Made by a program: the position numbers and the translations under genes. A stretch of DNA of 64,000 nucleotides from positions 1-64,000 of the forward strand of contig NZ_JAGGPR010000001.1 in NCBI RefSeq assembly GCF_018613695.1. Direction: 5' to 3'. The number at the start of each line of letters is the position of its first letter. Positions within the stretch are counted from its first letter, which is position 1. Under the pieces are notes generated by a model. It made no database searches. It saw nothing but the letters and a program-made list of their open reading frames with translations, and was not told the origin of the DNA. This document shows, piece after piece, positions 24,552 to 33,180 of the stretch. The stretch comes from Arthrobacter sp. ISL-95. Its GTDB lineage: Bacteria > Actinomycetota > Actinomycetes > Actinomycetales > Micrococcaceae.

Positions 24552-24648
24552 CTCAGTAATTCCTTCGTCTAGCGCTGTAGTGCGGTGGCGGCCCGGCCCG
24601 GTCGCGGCCTTGGCCAGGCGCGGCTCTAGCCCGCCCCGGGTTAAAAGC

Positions 24649-24680
24649 AAAGGCCGCACCGGATAACCGGTGCGGCCTTT
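24649..24680 (-). terminator. Rho-independent terminator after tRNA-His
   Basis: AAAGGCCGCACCGG/CCGGTGCGGCCTTT form a perfect 14-bp stem with a 4-base loop. On the minus strand it is followed by GCTTTT. Confidence 0.85.
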
Positions 24681-24709
24681 GTGGAAACCGGCTCTGGAGC
24701 CAATCTCGG

Positions 24710-24785
24710 TGGGGTGAGCTACGGGGGTTGAACCCGCGACCTCCTGGACCACAACCAGGCGCTCTGCCAACTGAGCTAAGCCCAC
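24710..24785 (-). tRNA. tRNA-His (anticodon GUG), CCA encoded
   Basis: Read on the minus strand, acceptor GTGGGCT pairs with AGCTCAC, the D-arm has AGCTCAGTTGGCAGAGC, the anticodon loop contains GTG, and the T-arm has GGTTCAACCC. A G precedes the first pair (the G-1 typical of tRNA-His) and the discriminator is C. CCA follows directly in the DNA, unlike the tRNA-Val gene in this window. Confidence 0.97.
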
Positions 24786-24917
24786 CATGTGCCTTTTGGG
24801 GCTGAACCGTTTGACCGGCTTTCCTTCAAGGCAACGACAAATAGCTTACCTGCTGTTTTGGGGTGCAAAGTCCACTTTTGCCGGTTTTGGCTAAAAAACC
24901 TCGAAAAATGGTGCAGA

Positions 24918-25553
24918 TCACACCCTTTCGCTGGATTCCAAGGTCTCCGCGGTGGCAATGATGTCCTTGGAAATACGCTGTGCCGTGGCGGTGTCCGGTC
25001 CCGGCGCCGGCACGAAGACTGCCTGGCGGTAGTAACGAAGTTCGTCGATTGAGTCCTTGATATCGCCCAGCGCACGGTGGCCACCATGCTTGGAGGGAGA
25101 CTGGAAGTAAGCACGCGGGAACCAACGGCGTGAGAGCTCCTTGATGGTGCTGACGTCGATGACACGGTAGTGAAGGTGTTCCACAATGTTGGGCATGTCC
25201 CTGGCCAGGAACATCCTGTCCGTTCCTACGGAGTTTCCGCCCAACGGAGCCTTGCGGGGATCCGGAACCCACTTTTCGATGTACTCAAGAACCTGTGCTT
25301 CGGCCTCGGCCAGGGTCTTTCCCTGCGGGAGCTCATCCAGGAGCTTGGAGCGGGTGTGCATGTCCCGCACGAAGTCGTTCATTTGCTCCAGTGCGGCATC
25401 ATCGGGCTTGATGACGACGTCTACGCCGTCGCCCAGAATATTGAGTTCGGAATCTGTTACCAACGCTGCGACCTCGATCAAGGCGTCGTTGATGAGGTCC
25501 AAGCCGGTCATTTCGCAGTCGATCCAGACGATGCGTTCATTAGTAATAGGCAC
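24918..25553 (-). CDS. orn: Oligoribonuclease
   Basis: A 211-residue DEDDh 3'-5' exoribonuclease that degrades 2-5-base RNA fragments (and pGpG). The acidic residues are in [10 protein letters not shown] near the start, in the DVSTIKEL region, and H-x(4)-D in [16 protein letters not shown]. The start GTG 25553 has a minus-strand TAGGCT hexamer six bases before it, so translation is probably leaderless. The C-terminal 20 residues extend beyond the conserved domain. Confidence 0.95.
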   Translation of the reverse strand: MPITNERIVWIDCEMTGLDLINDALIEVAALVTDSELNILGDGVDVVIKPDDAALEQMNDFVRDMHTRSKLLDELPQGKTLAEAEAQVLEYIEKWVPDPRKAPLGGNSVGTDRMFLARDMPNIVEHLHYRVIDVSTIKELSRRWFPRAYFQSPSKHGGHRALGDIKDSIDELRYYRQAVFVPAPGPDTATAQRISKDIIATAETLESSERV

Positions 25554-25646
25554 GCGCCCAGCCTATCGCTCAGTGGCTTCCAAGTGCTCCGATGGTACGA
25601 TTTTTGAGCGCGGCAGTGTCGTTCATTCCTGTTGCCGAAAGCCCCC

Positions 25647-27257
25647 ATGACGCAGAATTTTGACCCGAACACAGCGGGTGAACGATTGGATGACGACCAC
25701 ATGACGGTGCCAATACCCGCCGCCCAGTTGGCAGGGGCAGCAACGCCGTCAGCCGACGCCGTAGCCGGCGAGGTAGATAACGCACGTTCGCCATTAATCG
25801 CCGGTTTCATAGGTTCCATATTCATGGTGTTCGGTTCGTTGGGCGTTGGCTGGCTTGCACCGGTTTCCGAACTGCGTCGGTTGCCGCTCTTTATCTGGAT
25901 GCGCACCGAGGGTGTGGGCGTTGGTCTATCCATTGTGCTGTTGGCCATCGGTGGCATGTTGCTGGTCCGCGCCTGGCTGCGACTGGGCCAACGCGTCCGG
26001 GTGTGGGGGCTGGAAGCCCGAAAGGCCACGCTGCAGGCCATAGTGGCCTGGGGCCTGCCCATGATGTTCACCGTCCCCCTCTTCAGTAGGGACGTTTACG
26101 CTTACATCGGCCAGGGCCGGTTGATGGTGGAAGGCATCAACCCGTATGAAAACGGTATATCCGCGTTGCCCAACTACTTCCAATTGGGTGCCGACAAGCA
26201 GTGGACAGAGGCGCCGGTACCCTACGGGCAACTGTTTCTCTGGATTGAACAGTTTGTAGTGTGGGTGACCAACGTTCAACCGGAAGCAAGCGTCATGCTC
26301 TTCCGTCTTGTCGCCGTCGTGGGGGTGGTCCTTTGCATTGTGTACGTGCCGAAGCTCGCGAAACTCCACGGCGTGAATCCTCACAGGGCACTGTGGCTCA
26401 CAGCGGCCAACCCGCTCTTCCTTACTAACTTTATTGCCAGTGTCCACAACGATGCGTTGATGATTGGGCTGGCACTGGCAGGCCTTTATTACTGCGCAAC
26501 CCGTCGCATCATTCCCGGACTGGTGCTGGTCACGCTGTCCATTTCGGTCAAGCCGATCACGGTGATATTCCTCCCCTTCATCGGACTTCTGTGGGCAGGC
26601 AAACACGCCTCCTGGCCGCGCAAATTCCTTTATTGGTTCCTGACAGCGGCGTTGAGCTTCGGACTTCTTTACGCATTGAGCTTGGTCAACGGCTTCGGAT
26701 TTGGTTGGATCAACGGGTTGTCAGCGCCTGGAAGCGTAGCGATCTGGTATGCGCCCGTTGGTCTTCTCGGGTTGGCTGTCGCTTCGATTTCCAACGTTTT
26801 GGGGTTGGACGGCGACGTCATGGCCAAGGTTGTTTACGATGCCGGAAAGATCCTTATGGTTGCGGCCGCTGCATGGCTGATCTTCCGGGGGGACTACGAC
26901 CGACTTATGCGGCGCCTTACGCTGGCATTTGCGGCCATTGTCCTGCTGGCGCCCATGATTCAGTCGTGGTACGTGGTGTGGTTGATCCCACTGTTTGCTG
27001 TGACCGGTATTCGCAACGACTGGCAGGTCAAGGCCCTGTACTTTGTTGTGTCATTCTTCATGGTCTACGCCATCTCGGACCAGTTGGATGTGTTCCCATA
27101 CCTTCAGAGTGAAGACCTGGGCTTGGCGCTGTTGCTGGCCCGGATCGGCGCGGCCATCATTGCGCTGTTCTTCGCTATTTACCTGATCTTCATGGATCCG
27201 AAGACCAAGAGCTTGTTCCGGGTGCGGGACGAAGTAGGTTTGCGCCCTATTATCTGA
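25647..27257 (+). CDS. mptB: MptB-like polyprenol-phosphomannose-dependent alpha-1,6-mannosyltransferase
   Basis: A 536-residue GT-C type membrane glycosyltransferase with about 13 membrane segments. After an N-terminal cytoplasmic stretch, SRDVYAYIGQGRLMVEGINPYENG carries the catalytic Asp motif and substrate loop typical of MptA/MptB proteins. These use decaprenyl-phosphomannose to extend the mannan core of lipomannan on the outer face of the membrane. ATG 25647 is taken because the in-frame TTG at 25632 has no support. A TACGAT -10 candidate lies at 25596. It is divergent from orn. Confidence 0.85.
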   Translation: MTQNFDPNTAGERLDDDHMTVPIPAAQLAGAATPSADAVAGEVDNARSPLIAGFIGSIFMVFGSLGVGWLAPVSELRRLPLFIWMRTEGVGVGLSIVLLAIGGMLLVRAWLRLGQRVRVWGLEARKATLQAIVAWGLPMMFTVPLFSRDVYAYIGQGRLMVEGINPYENGISALPNYFQLGADKQWTEAPVPYGQLFLWIEQFVVWVTNVQPEASVMLFRLVAVVGVVLCIVYVPKLAKLHGVNPHRALWLTAANPLFLTNFIASVHNDALMIGLALAGLYYCATRRIIPGLVLVTLSISVKPITVIFLPFIGLLWAGKHASWPRKFLYWFLTAALSFGLLYALSLVNGFGFGWINGLSAPGSVAIWYAPVGLLGLAVASISNVLGLDGDVMAKVVYDAGKILMVAAAAWLIFRGDYDRLMRRLTLAFAAIVLLAPMIQSWYVVWLIPLFAVTGIRNDWQVKALYFVVSFFMVYAISDQLDVFPYLQSEDLGLALLLARIGAAIIALFFAIYLIFMDPKTKSLFRVRDEVGLRPII

Positions 27258-27308
27258 GGCACGTCGTAGCTCAGTGCCTGCTGTTCCTCGCTCCTGCGAT
27301 TCCTTGTT

Positions 27309-27995
27309 TTAGGTGGACTGCAACAGCCGTAAGGCCTCGCGGGTGGACAGCGGGCTCATGGTGGCCGCGTTGCTGGAAACGAAAGCCTTGACCCACGCAG
27401 GCTCTGTTTTGCTGTACTCGCGAAGCGCCCATCCGATGGCCTTGCGAATGAAGAACTCATTATCTGAGAGGTTCGAGGAGATAACCGCTTCCAGGAGGCC
27501 GGAATCAGTTTCCGACTTCGCCCCCAACTGTGCAGTGATAGCTGCCCGCCGGATCCACATGTCATCATCCCTGGACCATTGAAGAAGCGTCGGCGTCATG
27601 GTGGATCTGTGGGCGAGCAGGAGCCCACAGATCCGGTGCGCCACTCCGTCTACGAGGTCCCACCAAGCACCCGTCCGAATGATCTCTTCGTAGACGGGCA
27701 GCATCTGAAGGTCTTTCGTAACCATGCGCAGGCCCGTCAGGTCGATGGCTGCGTAACGCTCTTCACGGGCTTCAGCGTTGCGCCACAGCTCAAGAACGGC
27801 TTGTCGCAGGTCATCCGGCGATGTCGCGGGAAACTGCTTTGCTGCCGCTTTCACGATTTTGCGTACCTCGGGAACCCGGACACCCAAAGAAGGCATATCG
27901 GACTTCATATAGGCCTGCGCACCACGTCCGCGCTCAGCGTCAGCGGCCGAATGGAGAGCAGACCGAATGGAGTGCACCAGGACATTGTTGGTCAT
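27309..27995 (-). CDS. AlkD-like DNA alkylation repair protein
   Basis: A 228-residue all-helical HEAT-repeat protein of the AlkC/AlkD superfamily, whose members excise 3-methyl- and 7-methylpurines. Typical parts are YMKSDMPSLGVRVPEVRKI near the N-terminus, WWDLVD (the Trp and Asp of the active cleft), DMWIRRAAI and FFIRKAIGWALREYSK. The ATG at 27995 follows a minus-strand TAGAGT by six bases, so the mRNA should be leaderless. Convergent with mptB. Confidence 0.9.
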   Translation of the reverse strand: MTNNVLVHSIRSALHSAADAERGRGAQAYMKSDMPSLGVRVPEVRKIVKAAAKQFPATSPDDLRQAVLELWRNAEAREERYAAIDLTGLRMVTKDLQMLPVYEEIIRTGAWWDLVDGVAHRICGLLLAHRSTMTPTLLQWSRDDDMWIRRAAITAQLGAKSETDSGLLEAVISSNLSDNEFFIRKAIGWALREYSKTEPAWVKAFVSSNAATMSPLSTREALRLLQST

Positions 27996-28178
27996 GCCAC
28001 AACTCTAGGACGGGTGATGGATCAACAGGGTTCGAATGGTGGCCGAGGGAACCAAGGGCCTCGCTCCCACTGTGGGCCAGCCGTAGAGTGGGGCATATTC
28101 GGAAGCGCAGGTCCGCGTACGGTCAGTTGCTCCATTCACTCACCGCTGGCTCACGTCGGCAAAACCGGAGGAATCTCG

Positions 28179-28946
28179 ATGTCAATACTGAAATCACCGG
28201 ACCAGATTGCGTTGATGCGTGAAGCGGGGCGCGTTGTGGCTCATGCACTGTCCGCCGTGCGGGAGCACGCTGCCGTGGGTGTTTCACTTGAGGAGCTCGA
28301 CGACGTCGCAGCCGCCGTGATCTCCGACGCCGGCGCAAAGCCCGCCTTCCTCGATTACCACCCGCGGTGGGCGGCAGTGCCGTTCCCCGGCGTGATTTGT
28401 ACCAGCGTTAACGATGCCGTGGTGCACGGGATCCCGAATGGATATGTACTTGAGGACGGCGATTTGCTCAGCGTGGACTGCGGTGCCTTCCTGGAAGGTT
28501 GGTGCGGTGATGCTGCAGTCAGCTTTGTTGTGGGCACCGCAGTCCCGGAGGATCAGGGTTTGGTGGAAGCGACAGAAGCAGCACTTGCGCGCGGTATCGA
28601 CGCAGCCCGCGTCGGCAACAAGATGGGCGACCTGGCCTATGCAATCGGCGGTGAGGCCAAACGTGCCGGCTTCGGGCTGTTGGCTGATCATGGTGGCCAT
28701 GGCATCGGCCGGACAATGCACGCCGAACCTCCCGTTCCCAACCTTGGCCGGCCTGGCCGGGGCATGAAGCTCGAAGAAGGCCTGGTCATTGCCATTGAAC
28801 CCATGCTGATCTTGGGCGGCAAGGACGACTACTACCACGACGAGGACGAATGGACTCTTCGTTCAGCAAACGGCCGGCGCTCCGCCCACAGTGAGCACAC
28901 GATAGCTATCACGGCTGAGGGCCCGGTCATCCTGACGCTGCCATAG
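28179..28946 (+). CDS. map: Methionine aminopeptidase, type I
   Basis: A 255-residue enzyme that removes the first Met from proteins. The five metal ligands are recognisable: DGDLLSVDCGAF, GDAAVSF, HGGHGIGRTMHAEP, IEP and the final E in SEHTIAI. ATG 28179 has CCGGAGGAATC upstream. The 3' end overlaps, on the other strand, the tail of a damaged acetyltransferase gene by 84 bases. Confidence 0.95.
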   Translation: MSILKSPDQIALMREAGRVVAHALSAVREHAAVGVSLEELDDVAAAVISDAGAKPAFLDYHPRWAAVPFPGVICTSVNDAVVHGIPNGYVLEDGDLLSVDCGAFLEGWCGDAAVSFVVGTAVPEDQGLVEATEAALARGIDAARVGNKMGDLAYAIGGEAKRAGFGLLADHGGHGIGRTMHAEPPVPNLGRPGRGMKLEEGLVIAIEPMLILGGKDDYYHDEDEWTLRSANGRRSAHSEHTIAITAEGPVILTLP

Positions 28947-29372
28947 GCAACGCTTCCGGACCGCTGCGGCCAGCAACGCGGAGGATACGCCCGTGCGCCT
29001 GTGCTGAGGTGCCACGACGAAGCAACTAACCGCCCAGAGACTAGCGGGGTCTTCCGTGGGTGTAGCCGCCGTTGCCCCGAGTACCTGCGACCTTTTCAAT
29101 CGCGGGTAACTTCGCCGGGGTTCTACTGCGCACCAACCGACTCGGCGTCCACCCCGGAACGCCAGGACGCCGGGCGCCGGACCTGTCCGGAACGCTGACT
29201 TCAGCAATACCCTACGGTCACCCGGCGATGAGCTGGCCCAGTCTTTGGCGGTAAGGGCGAACCACCGGCACCAGCACCGGGAGGGTTCGCCCTTGGTTCC
29301 GAACAGTTCCTCAACGGCCGCCCAGGTAGCCGGAGCCGTTTCGATCCTCGAAGCAGCATGGTTCTGTGCCAT
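28863..29372 (-). pseudogene. GNAT-family acetyltransferase gene with a broken C-terminus
   Basis: Residues 1-138 look like a GNAT acetyltransferase of the type with CWCRWF near the start and the acetyl-CoA loop VAPQHRRTGVSSALLAAAV. After this point the protein becomes RKRCLWQRQDDRAL, which is simply the antisense of the map gene's 3' end. The C-terminal strand and helix of the fold, about 50-60 residues in relatives, are missing. The start is intact and has a minus-strand TATTCT hexamer six bases upstream. Either the gene was cut short when map became its neighbour, or the remainder is a short functional variant. Confidence 0.65.
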
Positions 29373-29435
29373 GGACCCAGAATAGGCCCGGCGTGCAGGG
29401 CTGGTCCCGCAGGCACCTGAGCCGTGGCGCGACGG

Positions 29436-29990
29436 TCAAACTCCGGCACCCACCAGTTCCCCGGTTGTGGTGTTGACCAGTAGCGGGCCGGTGCCGTCAG
29501 GGTTGTCCAGGTTGCTTGGGATGGACTCGTCTTCGGGCGGTACTGGCTGGTGGTCTTCGGAGTCCCACTCGTTGCTGCTGTCAGGAGTGCCGGGCGCTTC
29601 CACAGCAGGGGCCGAATCGGCAGGGGTTGAGGTGCCGTTCATTCGGGTGAAGTTGGCAGAGCCCCACATGAGGTCATGCCCTACTGATTCGGCATCGATT
29701 TCGGCCACATGGTAGACGCGGCCCTCATGTTCCCATTGCCGCAGGCGGAGCTTCCCAACCACGAGCACCCGTTGTCCCTTTTTGATGCTGCATCCAATGT
29801 GCCCGGCGAGGTAACGGAATGACTGGACTGTGTACCAGTTGGTGTTTCCATCCACCCAGGTGTTGGTAGTGCGATCGTAGCGGCGCTCCGTGGTTCCGAG
29901 GCGGAATGATGCAGTAGCCGTGCCCCGCGTTGTGGTGGAACTCTTGACCTCCGAGGCCACGAAGCCCCGGACGGTGATCATGTCATTCAT
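29436..29990 (-). CDS. Single-stranded DNA-binding protein (second, SsbB-like)
   Basis: A 184-residue SSB: the OB-fold occupies residues about 1-115 (MITVRGFVASEVKS, NWYTVQSFRYLAGHIGCSIKKGQRVLVVGKLRLRQWEHEG) and is followed by an acidic, Pro/Ser-rich tail. The tail ends in LVNTTTGELVGAGV rather than the D-D-I-P-F tip that recruits repair proteins in the main SSB, so this is an accessory paralogue comparable to the second mycobacterial SSB (Rv2478c), also near ettA. ATG 29990 has GAAGGACC eight bases upstream. Confidence 0.9.
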   Translation of the reverse strand: MNDMITVRGFVASEVKSSTTTRGTATASFRLGTTERRYDRTTNTWVDGNTNWYTVQSFRYLAGHIGCSIKKGQRVLVVGKLRLRQWEHEGRVYHVAEIDAESVGHDLMWGSANFTRMNGTSTPADSAPAVEAPGTPDSSNEWDSEDHQPVPPEDESIPSNLDNPDGTGPLLVNTTTGELVGAGV

Positions 29991-30211
29991 TTGGTGGTCC
30001 TTCTCGGTGTAGGGAAGTGCCTGTCCGGCTCTTCCAGCTTCATCCAACGAAGACCGGCGGGGGAGTGCCTCATACGCGTATGTGAATAACCCCGGCCATA
30101 CGACAGTTGTGGAGGAATAGAGGCAGTTGGGAGGGTGTGGCAAGTAGCTCACCGATCGCACTGTAAACTCTTTGTGGCGCCAGCGGCCCATGTTGGTAAT
30201 GGCGCGAGTGC

Positions 30212-30284
30212 GCCCCAGTAGCTCAGGGGATAGAGCAGCGGCCTTCTAATCCGCCGGTCGGGGGTTCGATTCCCTCCTGGGGCA
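30212..30284 (+). tRNA. tRNA-Arg (anticodon UCU)
   Basis: Acceptor GCCCCAG pairs with CTGGGGC; the D-arm has AGCTCAGGGGATAGAGC; the loop CTTCTAA contains anticodon TCT; the T-arm contains GGTTCGATTCC. The discriminator is A and CCA is not encoded. It reads rare AGA/AGG codons. Confidence 0.97.
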
Positions 30285-30289
30285 CAGAA

Positions 30290-30323
30290 ACATCCCCCTC
30301 GGAACAGCGTCCGAGGGGGATGT
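30290..30323. terminator. Bidirectional terminator between tRNA-Arg and the SRPBCC gene
   Basis: ACATCCCCCTCGGA and TCCGAGGGGGATGT form a perfect 14-bp stem with a 6-base loop; short T-runs follow on both strands. Confidence 0.8.
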
Positions 30324-30327
30324 CACT

Positions 30328-30765
30328 TTAAGGCCTTGATTCAAGAAATTCCTTGAGATTCTGGAGTACCAACTCCCACATCCCAGTGGACTGCTCCACT
30401 TCCCTTTCACTCGAATTGTTGCCCTGCCTGATGGTCACTGTTGTTCCCTCAGACTCTTCGGTCACGTTGTAGGCCACAGTGTGGTAGTTCTCGGGAACGT
30501 CGGGGAGCCCCGACGCTGGACTGTAATGCGTGGTCTTCAGTAACTTCGGGGGATCGAAAGCAAGGATGACGCCTCTGTCCTGGTACGGCTTGCCGTCGTA
30601 CTCGCCCGAGTACGTGATGGGATCGCCCACCCGCCATGTCGTGGTGACATTGGTTCCCAGGAAGTACTGCTGAATGAGCGTGGGGTCAGTCAACGCCTCC
30701 CAAACCTTTTCAGGCGGGGCAGCCACACTGGTCGATGCGACAGCATCCTGGATTTGTCCACTCAT
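30328..30765 (-). CDS. SRPBCC/AHSA1-domain protein
   Basis: A 145-residue START-like ligand-binding domain of the AHSA1 (activator of Hsp90 ATPase homologue 1-like) group. It begins with VAAPPEKVWEALTDPTLIQQYFLG, has VGDPITYSGEYDGKPYQDRGVILAFDPPKLL in the middle and a long C-terminal helix (MWELVLQNLKEFLE). Such proteins bind hydrophobic ligands; several are paired with ArsR regulators, but none is adjacent here. ATG 30765 is chosen for its AGGTGGAG site; an upstream in-frame start at 30831 lacks one. Confidence 0.88.
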   Translation of the reverse strand: MSGQIQDAVASTSVAAPPEKVWEALTDPTLIQQYFLGTNVTTTWRVGDPITYSGEYDGKPYQDRGVILAFDPPKLLKTTHYSPASGLPDVPENYHTVAYNVTEESEGTTVTIRQGNNSSEREVEQSTGMWELVLQNLKEFLESRP

Positions 30766-30873
30766 TGTGCAGCTCCACCTTCTGTCCGGCCCTGCGAAAC
30801 CCATCTGAGGAAACGCTACGCCCGTCAGCACGCCAAGTGAATGGCACTCGTGTGCGAATGGCAGAATAGCTAG

Positions 30874-31365
30874 GTGATGAGCAGGCGAACCGCACAGGCA
30901 AACGGCAGGGCAGCAGAGGCAACGAAAGTTGGCGTGGCCGGAATGATGCTGATGATCGTTGCAGCCTTGGCGATGACGGCTTGCACGGCAGGGCCCGCGT
31001 CTTCAACCGTTCAGCCCACGGTTTCCCCCTCGAAGTCCGCCAGTCCGCAGGCCACCTCCACTGTTGATCCCGCTGTTGCGGCAACCACCTCGGCCGTGGA
31101 GTCCACGCTGAGAAGCTTGGTTGCCGGTAACCAACAGCCCGACCGGGAGACGTTGCGGGCAGCTTTGGTTTCTGCGGGCATCCCCAAAGACAATGTGGAG
31201 GTGTCCGTGAGCCGCACGCCCACCGGACTGGACGTCGACGCCATGGAAGCCGCAGCCCGGACGGGCGATAGTTGCATCATGGGGCAAATCCGCGATGGCG
31301 GGGTGGCGGTCACTGTGCTGCCCGTGTTGGCCTCGGGAAAATGCTTCGTGGGAGACGCCCGCTAG
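30874..31365 (+). CDS. Small exported lipoprotein
   Basis: A 163-residue protein with a signal peptide (GVAGMMLMIVAALAMTAC), a lipobox ending at the Cys near residue 37, a Ser/Thr/Pro-rich linker, and a small C-terminal domain with two cysteines (DSC...GKC) likely to be disulfide-bonded outside the cell. I do not recognise a function; the domain resembles the DUF6993 type of actinobacterial lipoproteins. GTG 30874 is six bases after a CAGAAT hexamer, suggesting a leaderless message; ATG 30877 is the next codon. Confidence 0.8.
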   Translation: MMSRRTAQANGRAAEATKVGVAGMMLMIVAALAMTACTAGPASSTVQPTVSPSKSASPQATSTVDPAVAATTSAVESTLRSLVAGNQQPDRETLRAALVSAGIPKDNVEVSVSRTPTGLDVDAMEAAARTGDSCIMGQIRDGGVAVTVLPVLASGKCFVGDAR

Positions 31366-31421
31366 TTCCACCCCAGTGCTCGAATGTGAGTTATGTCCGC
31401 CTACCCATTAGATTTAAGGGC

Positions 31422-33104
31422 ATGGCGGAATTCATTTACACGATGACCAAGGCTCGCAAGGCCGTTGGCGACAAACTTATTCTGGACGATGTCAGCATGT
31501 CGTTCTACCCTGGCGCGAAGATCGGCGTCGTGGGCCCGAACGGTGCTGGTAAGTCCACCATCCTGAAGATCATGGCCGGACTGGACACCCCTTCAAACGG
31601 CGAGGCCCGCCTGAGCCCCGGCTACACCGTGGGCATCCTCCTGCAGGAACCGCCGCTGAACGAGGAAAAGACCGTCCTGGGCAACGTCCAGGAAGGTGTT
31701 GGCGAGATCTATGGCAAGATCCAGCGCTTCAATGAGATCTCCGAAGAAATGGCCAACCCGGATGCGGACTATGAGACGCTCCTGGATGAGATGGGCAAGC
31801 TTCAGGAAGCCATTGACGCCGCGGATGCCTGGGATATTGATTCCCAGCTTGAGCAGGCCATGGATGCGCTGCGCTGCCCGCCGGCTGACTCCGATGTCAC
31901 CGTCCTCTCCGGTGGTGAACGCCGCCGCGTAGCGCTGTGCAAGCTTCTCCTGCAGAAGCCTGACCTTCTGCTCCTTGACGAGCCCACCAACCACTTGGAC
32001 GCTGAGAGCGTTCTTTGGCTGGAGCAGCACCTCTCCCAGTACCCCGGTGCAGTTCTTGCCGTGACCCACGACCGCTACTTCCTGGATCATGTGGCTGAGT
32101 GGATTGCAGAAGTCGACCGCGGGCACCTCTACCCGTACGAGGGCAACTACTCCACCTACTTGGAGAAGAAGAAGGCTCGCCTGGAGGTCCAAGGCAAAAA
32201 GGACGCCAAGCTGTCCAAGCGCCTTACCGAGGAACTGGAGTGGGTGCGCTCCAACGCCAAGGGCCGCCAGACCAAGTCCAAGGCCCGTCTTGCCCGCTAC
32301 GAGGAAATGGCTGCAGAGGCCGATCGCACCCGTAAGCTGGACTTCGAAGAGATCCAGATCCCGCCGGGACCGCGCCTGGGTTCCCTGGTCATCGAGGCCA
32401 AGAACCTGAAGAAGGGTTTCGATGATCGAGTCCTGATCGATGGCCTCTCCTTCTCGCTGCCCCGCAACGGCATCGTTGGCGTCATCGGACCCAATGGTGT
32501 GGGTAAGTCCACGCTTTTCAAGACGATCGTCGGCATGGAGCCCTTGGACGATGGTGAGCTCAAGATCGGCGAGTCCGTGAAGATCTCTTACGTGGACCAG
32601 TCCCGTGGCGGCATCGATCCCAACAAATCCCTCTGGGAAGTTGTCTCGGAAGGCCATGACTTCCTCCAGGTCGGTCACGTCGAAATGCCTTCGCGTGCCT
32701 ACGTGTCGGCGTTCGGCTTCAAGGGCCCGGACCAGCAGAAGAAGGCTGGTGTTCTGTCCGGTGGCGAGCGCAACCGCCTCAACCTTGCATTGACGCTCAA
32801 GCAGGGTGGCAACCTCCTGCTCCTTGACGAACCCACTAACGACCTCGACGTCGAAACCCTGGGTAGTCTTGAAAACGCTCTTCTCGAATTCCCGGGCTGC
32901 GCAGTGGTGGTTTCGCACGATCGTTGGTTCCTGGACCGGGTAGCTACCCACATCCTCGCCTACGAAGGTGACGACGAGAACCCCTCCAAGTGGTACTGGT
33001 TCGAAGGCAACTTCGACTCCTACGAAGAGAACAAGGTGGAGCGCCTTGGCCCCGATGCTGCCAAGCCGCACCGCGTCACGCACCGCCGCTTGACCCGCGA
33101 CTAA
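31422..33104 (+). CDS. ettA: Energy-dependent translational throttle protein EttA (ABC-F)
   Basis: A 560-residue ABC-F ATPase with two nucleotide-binding domains: Walker A GPNGAGKST and GPNGVGKST, signatures LSGGERRRVAL and LSGGERNRLNL, Walker B LLLLDEPTNHLD and LLLLDEPTNDLD. The EttA-specific arm insert lies around residues 90-140 (EIYGKIQRFNEISEEMANPD). EttA binds the ribosomal E site and gates the first elongation step according to the ATP/ADP ratio. The ATG lies seven bases after TAGATT, so the mRNA is probably nearly leaderless. It ends at a bidirectional terminator. Confidence 0.96.
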   Translation: MAEFIYTMTKARKAVGDKLILDDVSMSFYPGAKIGVVGPNGAGKSTILKIMAGLDTPSNGEARLSPGYTVGILLQEPPLNEEKTVLGNVQEGVGEIYGKIQRFNEISEEMANPDADYETLLDEMGKLQEAIDAADAWDIDSQLEQAMDALRCPPADSDVTVLSGGERRRVALCKLLLQKPDLLLLDEPTNHLDAESVLWLEQHLSQYPGAVLAVTHDRYFLDHVAEWIAEVDRGHLYPYEGNYSTYLEKKKARLEVQGKKDAKLSKRLTEELEWVRSNAKGRQTKSKARLARYEEMAAEADRTRKLDFEEIQIPPGPRLGSLVIEAKNLKKGFDDRVLIDGLSFSLPRNGIVGVIGPNGVGKSTLFKTIVGMEPLDDGELKIGESVKISYVDQSRGGIDPNKSLWEVVSEGHDFLQVGHVEMPSRAYVSAFGFKGPDQQKKAGVLSGGERNRLNLALTLKQGGNLLLLDEPTNDLDVETLGSLENALLEFPGCAVVVSHDRWFLDRVATHILAYEGDDENPSKWYWFEGNFDSYEENKVERLGPDAAKPHRVTHRRLTRD

Positions 33105-33131
33105 TTCATGTCGCTTGACAGGTAAAAACCA

Positions 33132-33164
33132 AGAAAGGCCGGTCCCGCTGGGACCGGCCTTTCT
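33132..33164. terminator. Bidirectional terminator between ettA and tesB
   Basis: AGAAAGGCCGGTCCC and GGGACCGGCCTTTCT form a perfect 15-bp stem around GCT. T-rich tracts on both sides serve the convergent genes. Confidence 0.9.
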
Positions 33165-33180
33165 GCGTCATGGCCGCAGG

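Noticed and set aside
27257..27279. AGGCAC/GTGCCT hairpin between mptB and the AlkD-like gene
   Set aside because: Only six base pairs and no T-run on either strand; too weak to list as a terminator.
31593..33083. A 496-codon minus-strand frame opposite ettA
   Set aside because: Antisense of a strongly conserved ABC-F gene; the protein has no family motifs.
13925..33164. Repeated AAAGGCC...GGCCTTT hairpins (13925, 24649, 33132)
   Set aside because: They look like a dispersed repeat, but each sits at a gene end with a T-rich tail and the loops differ. They are ordinary terminators that share a common stem type.
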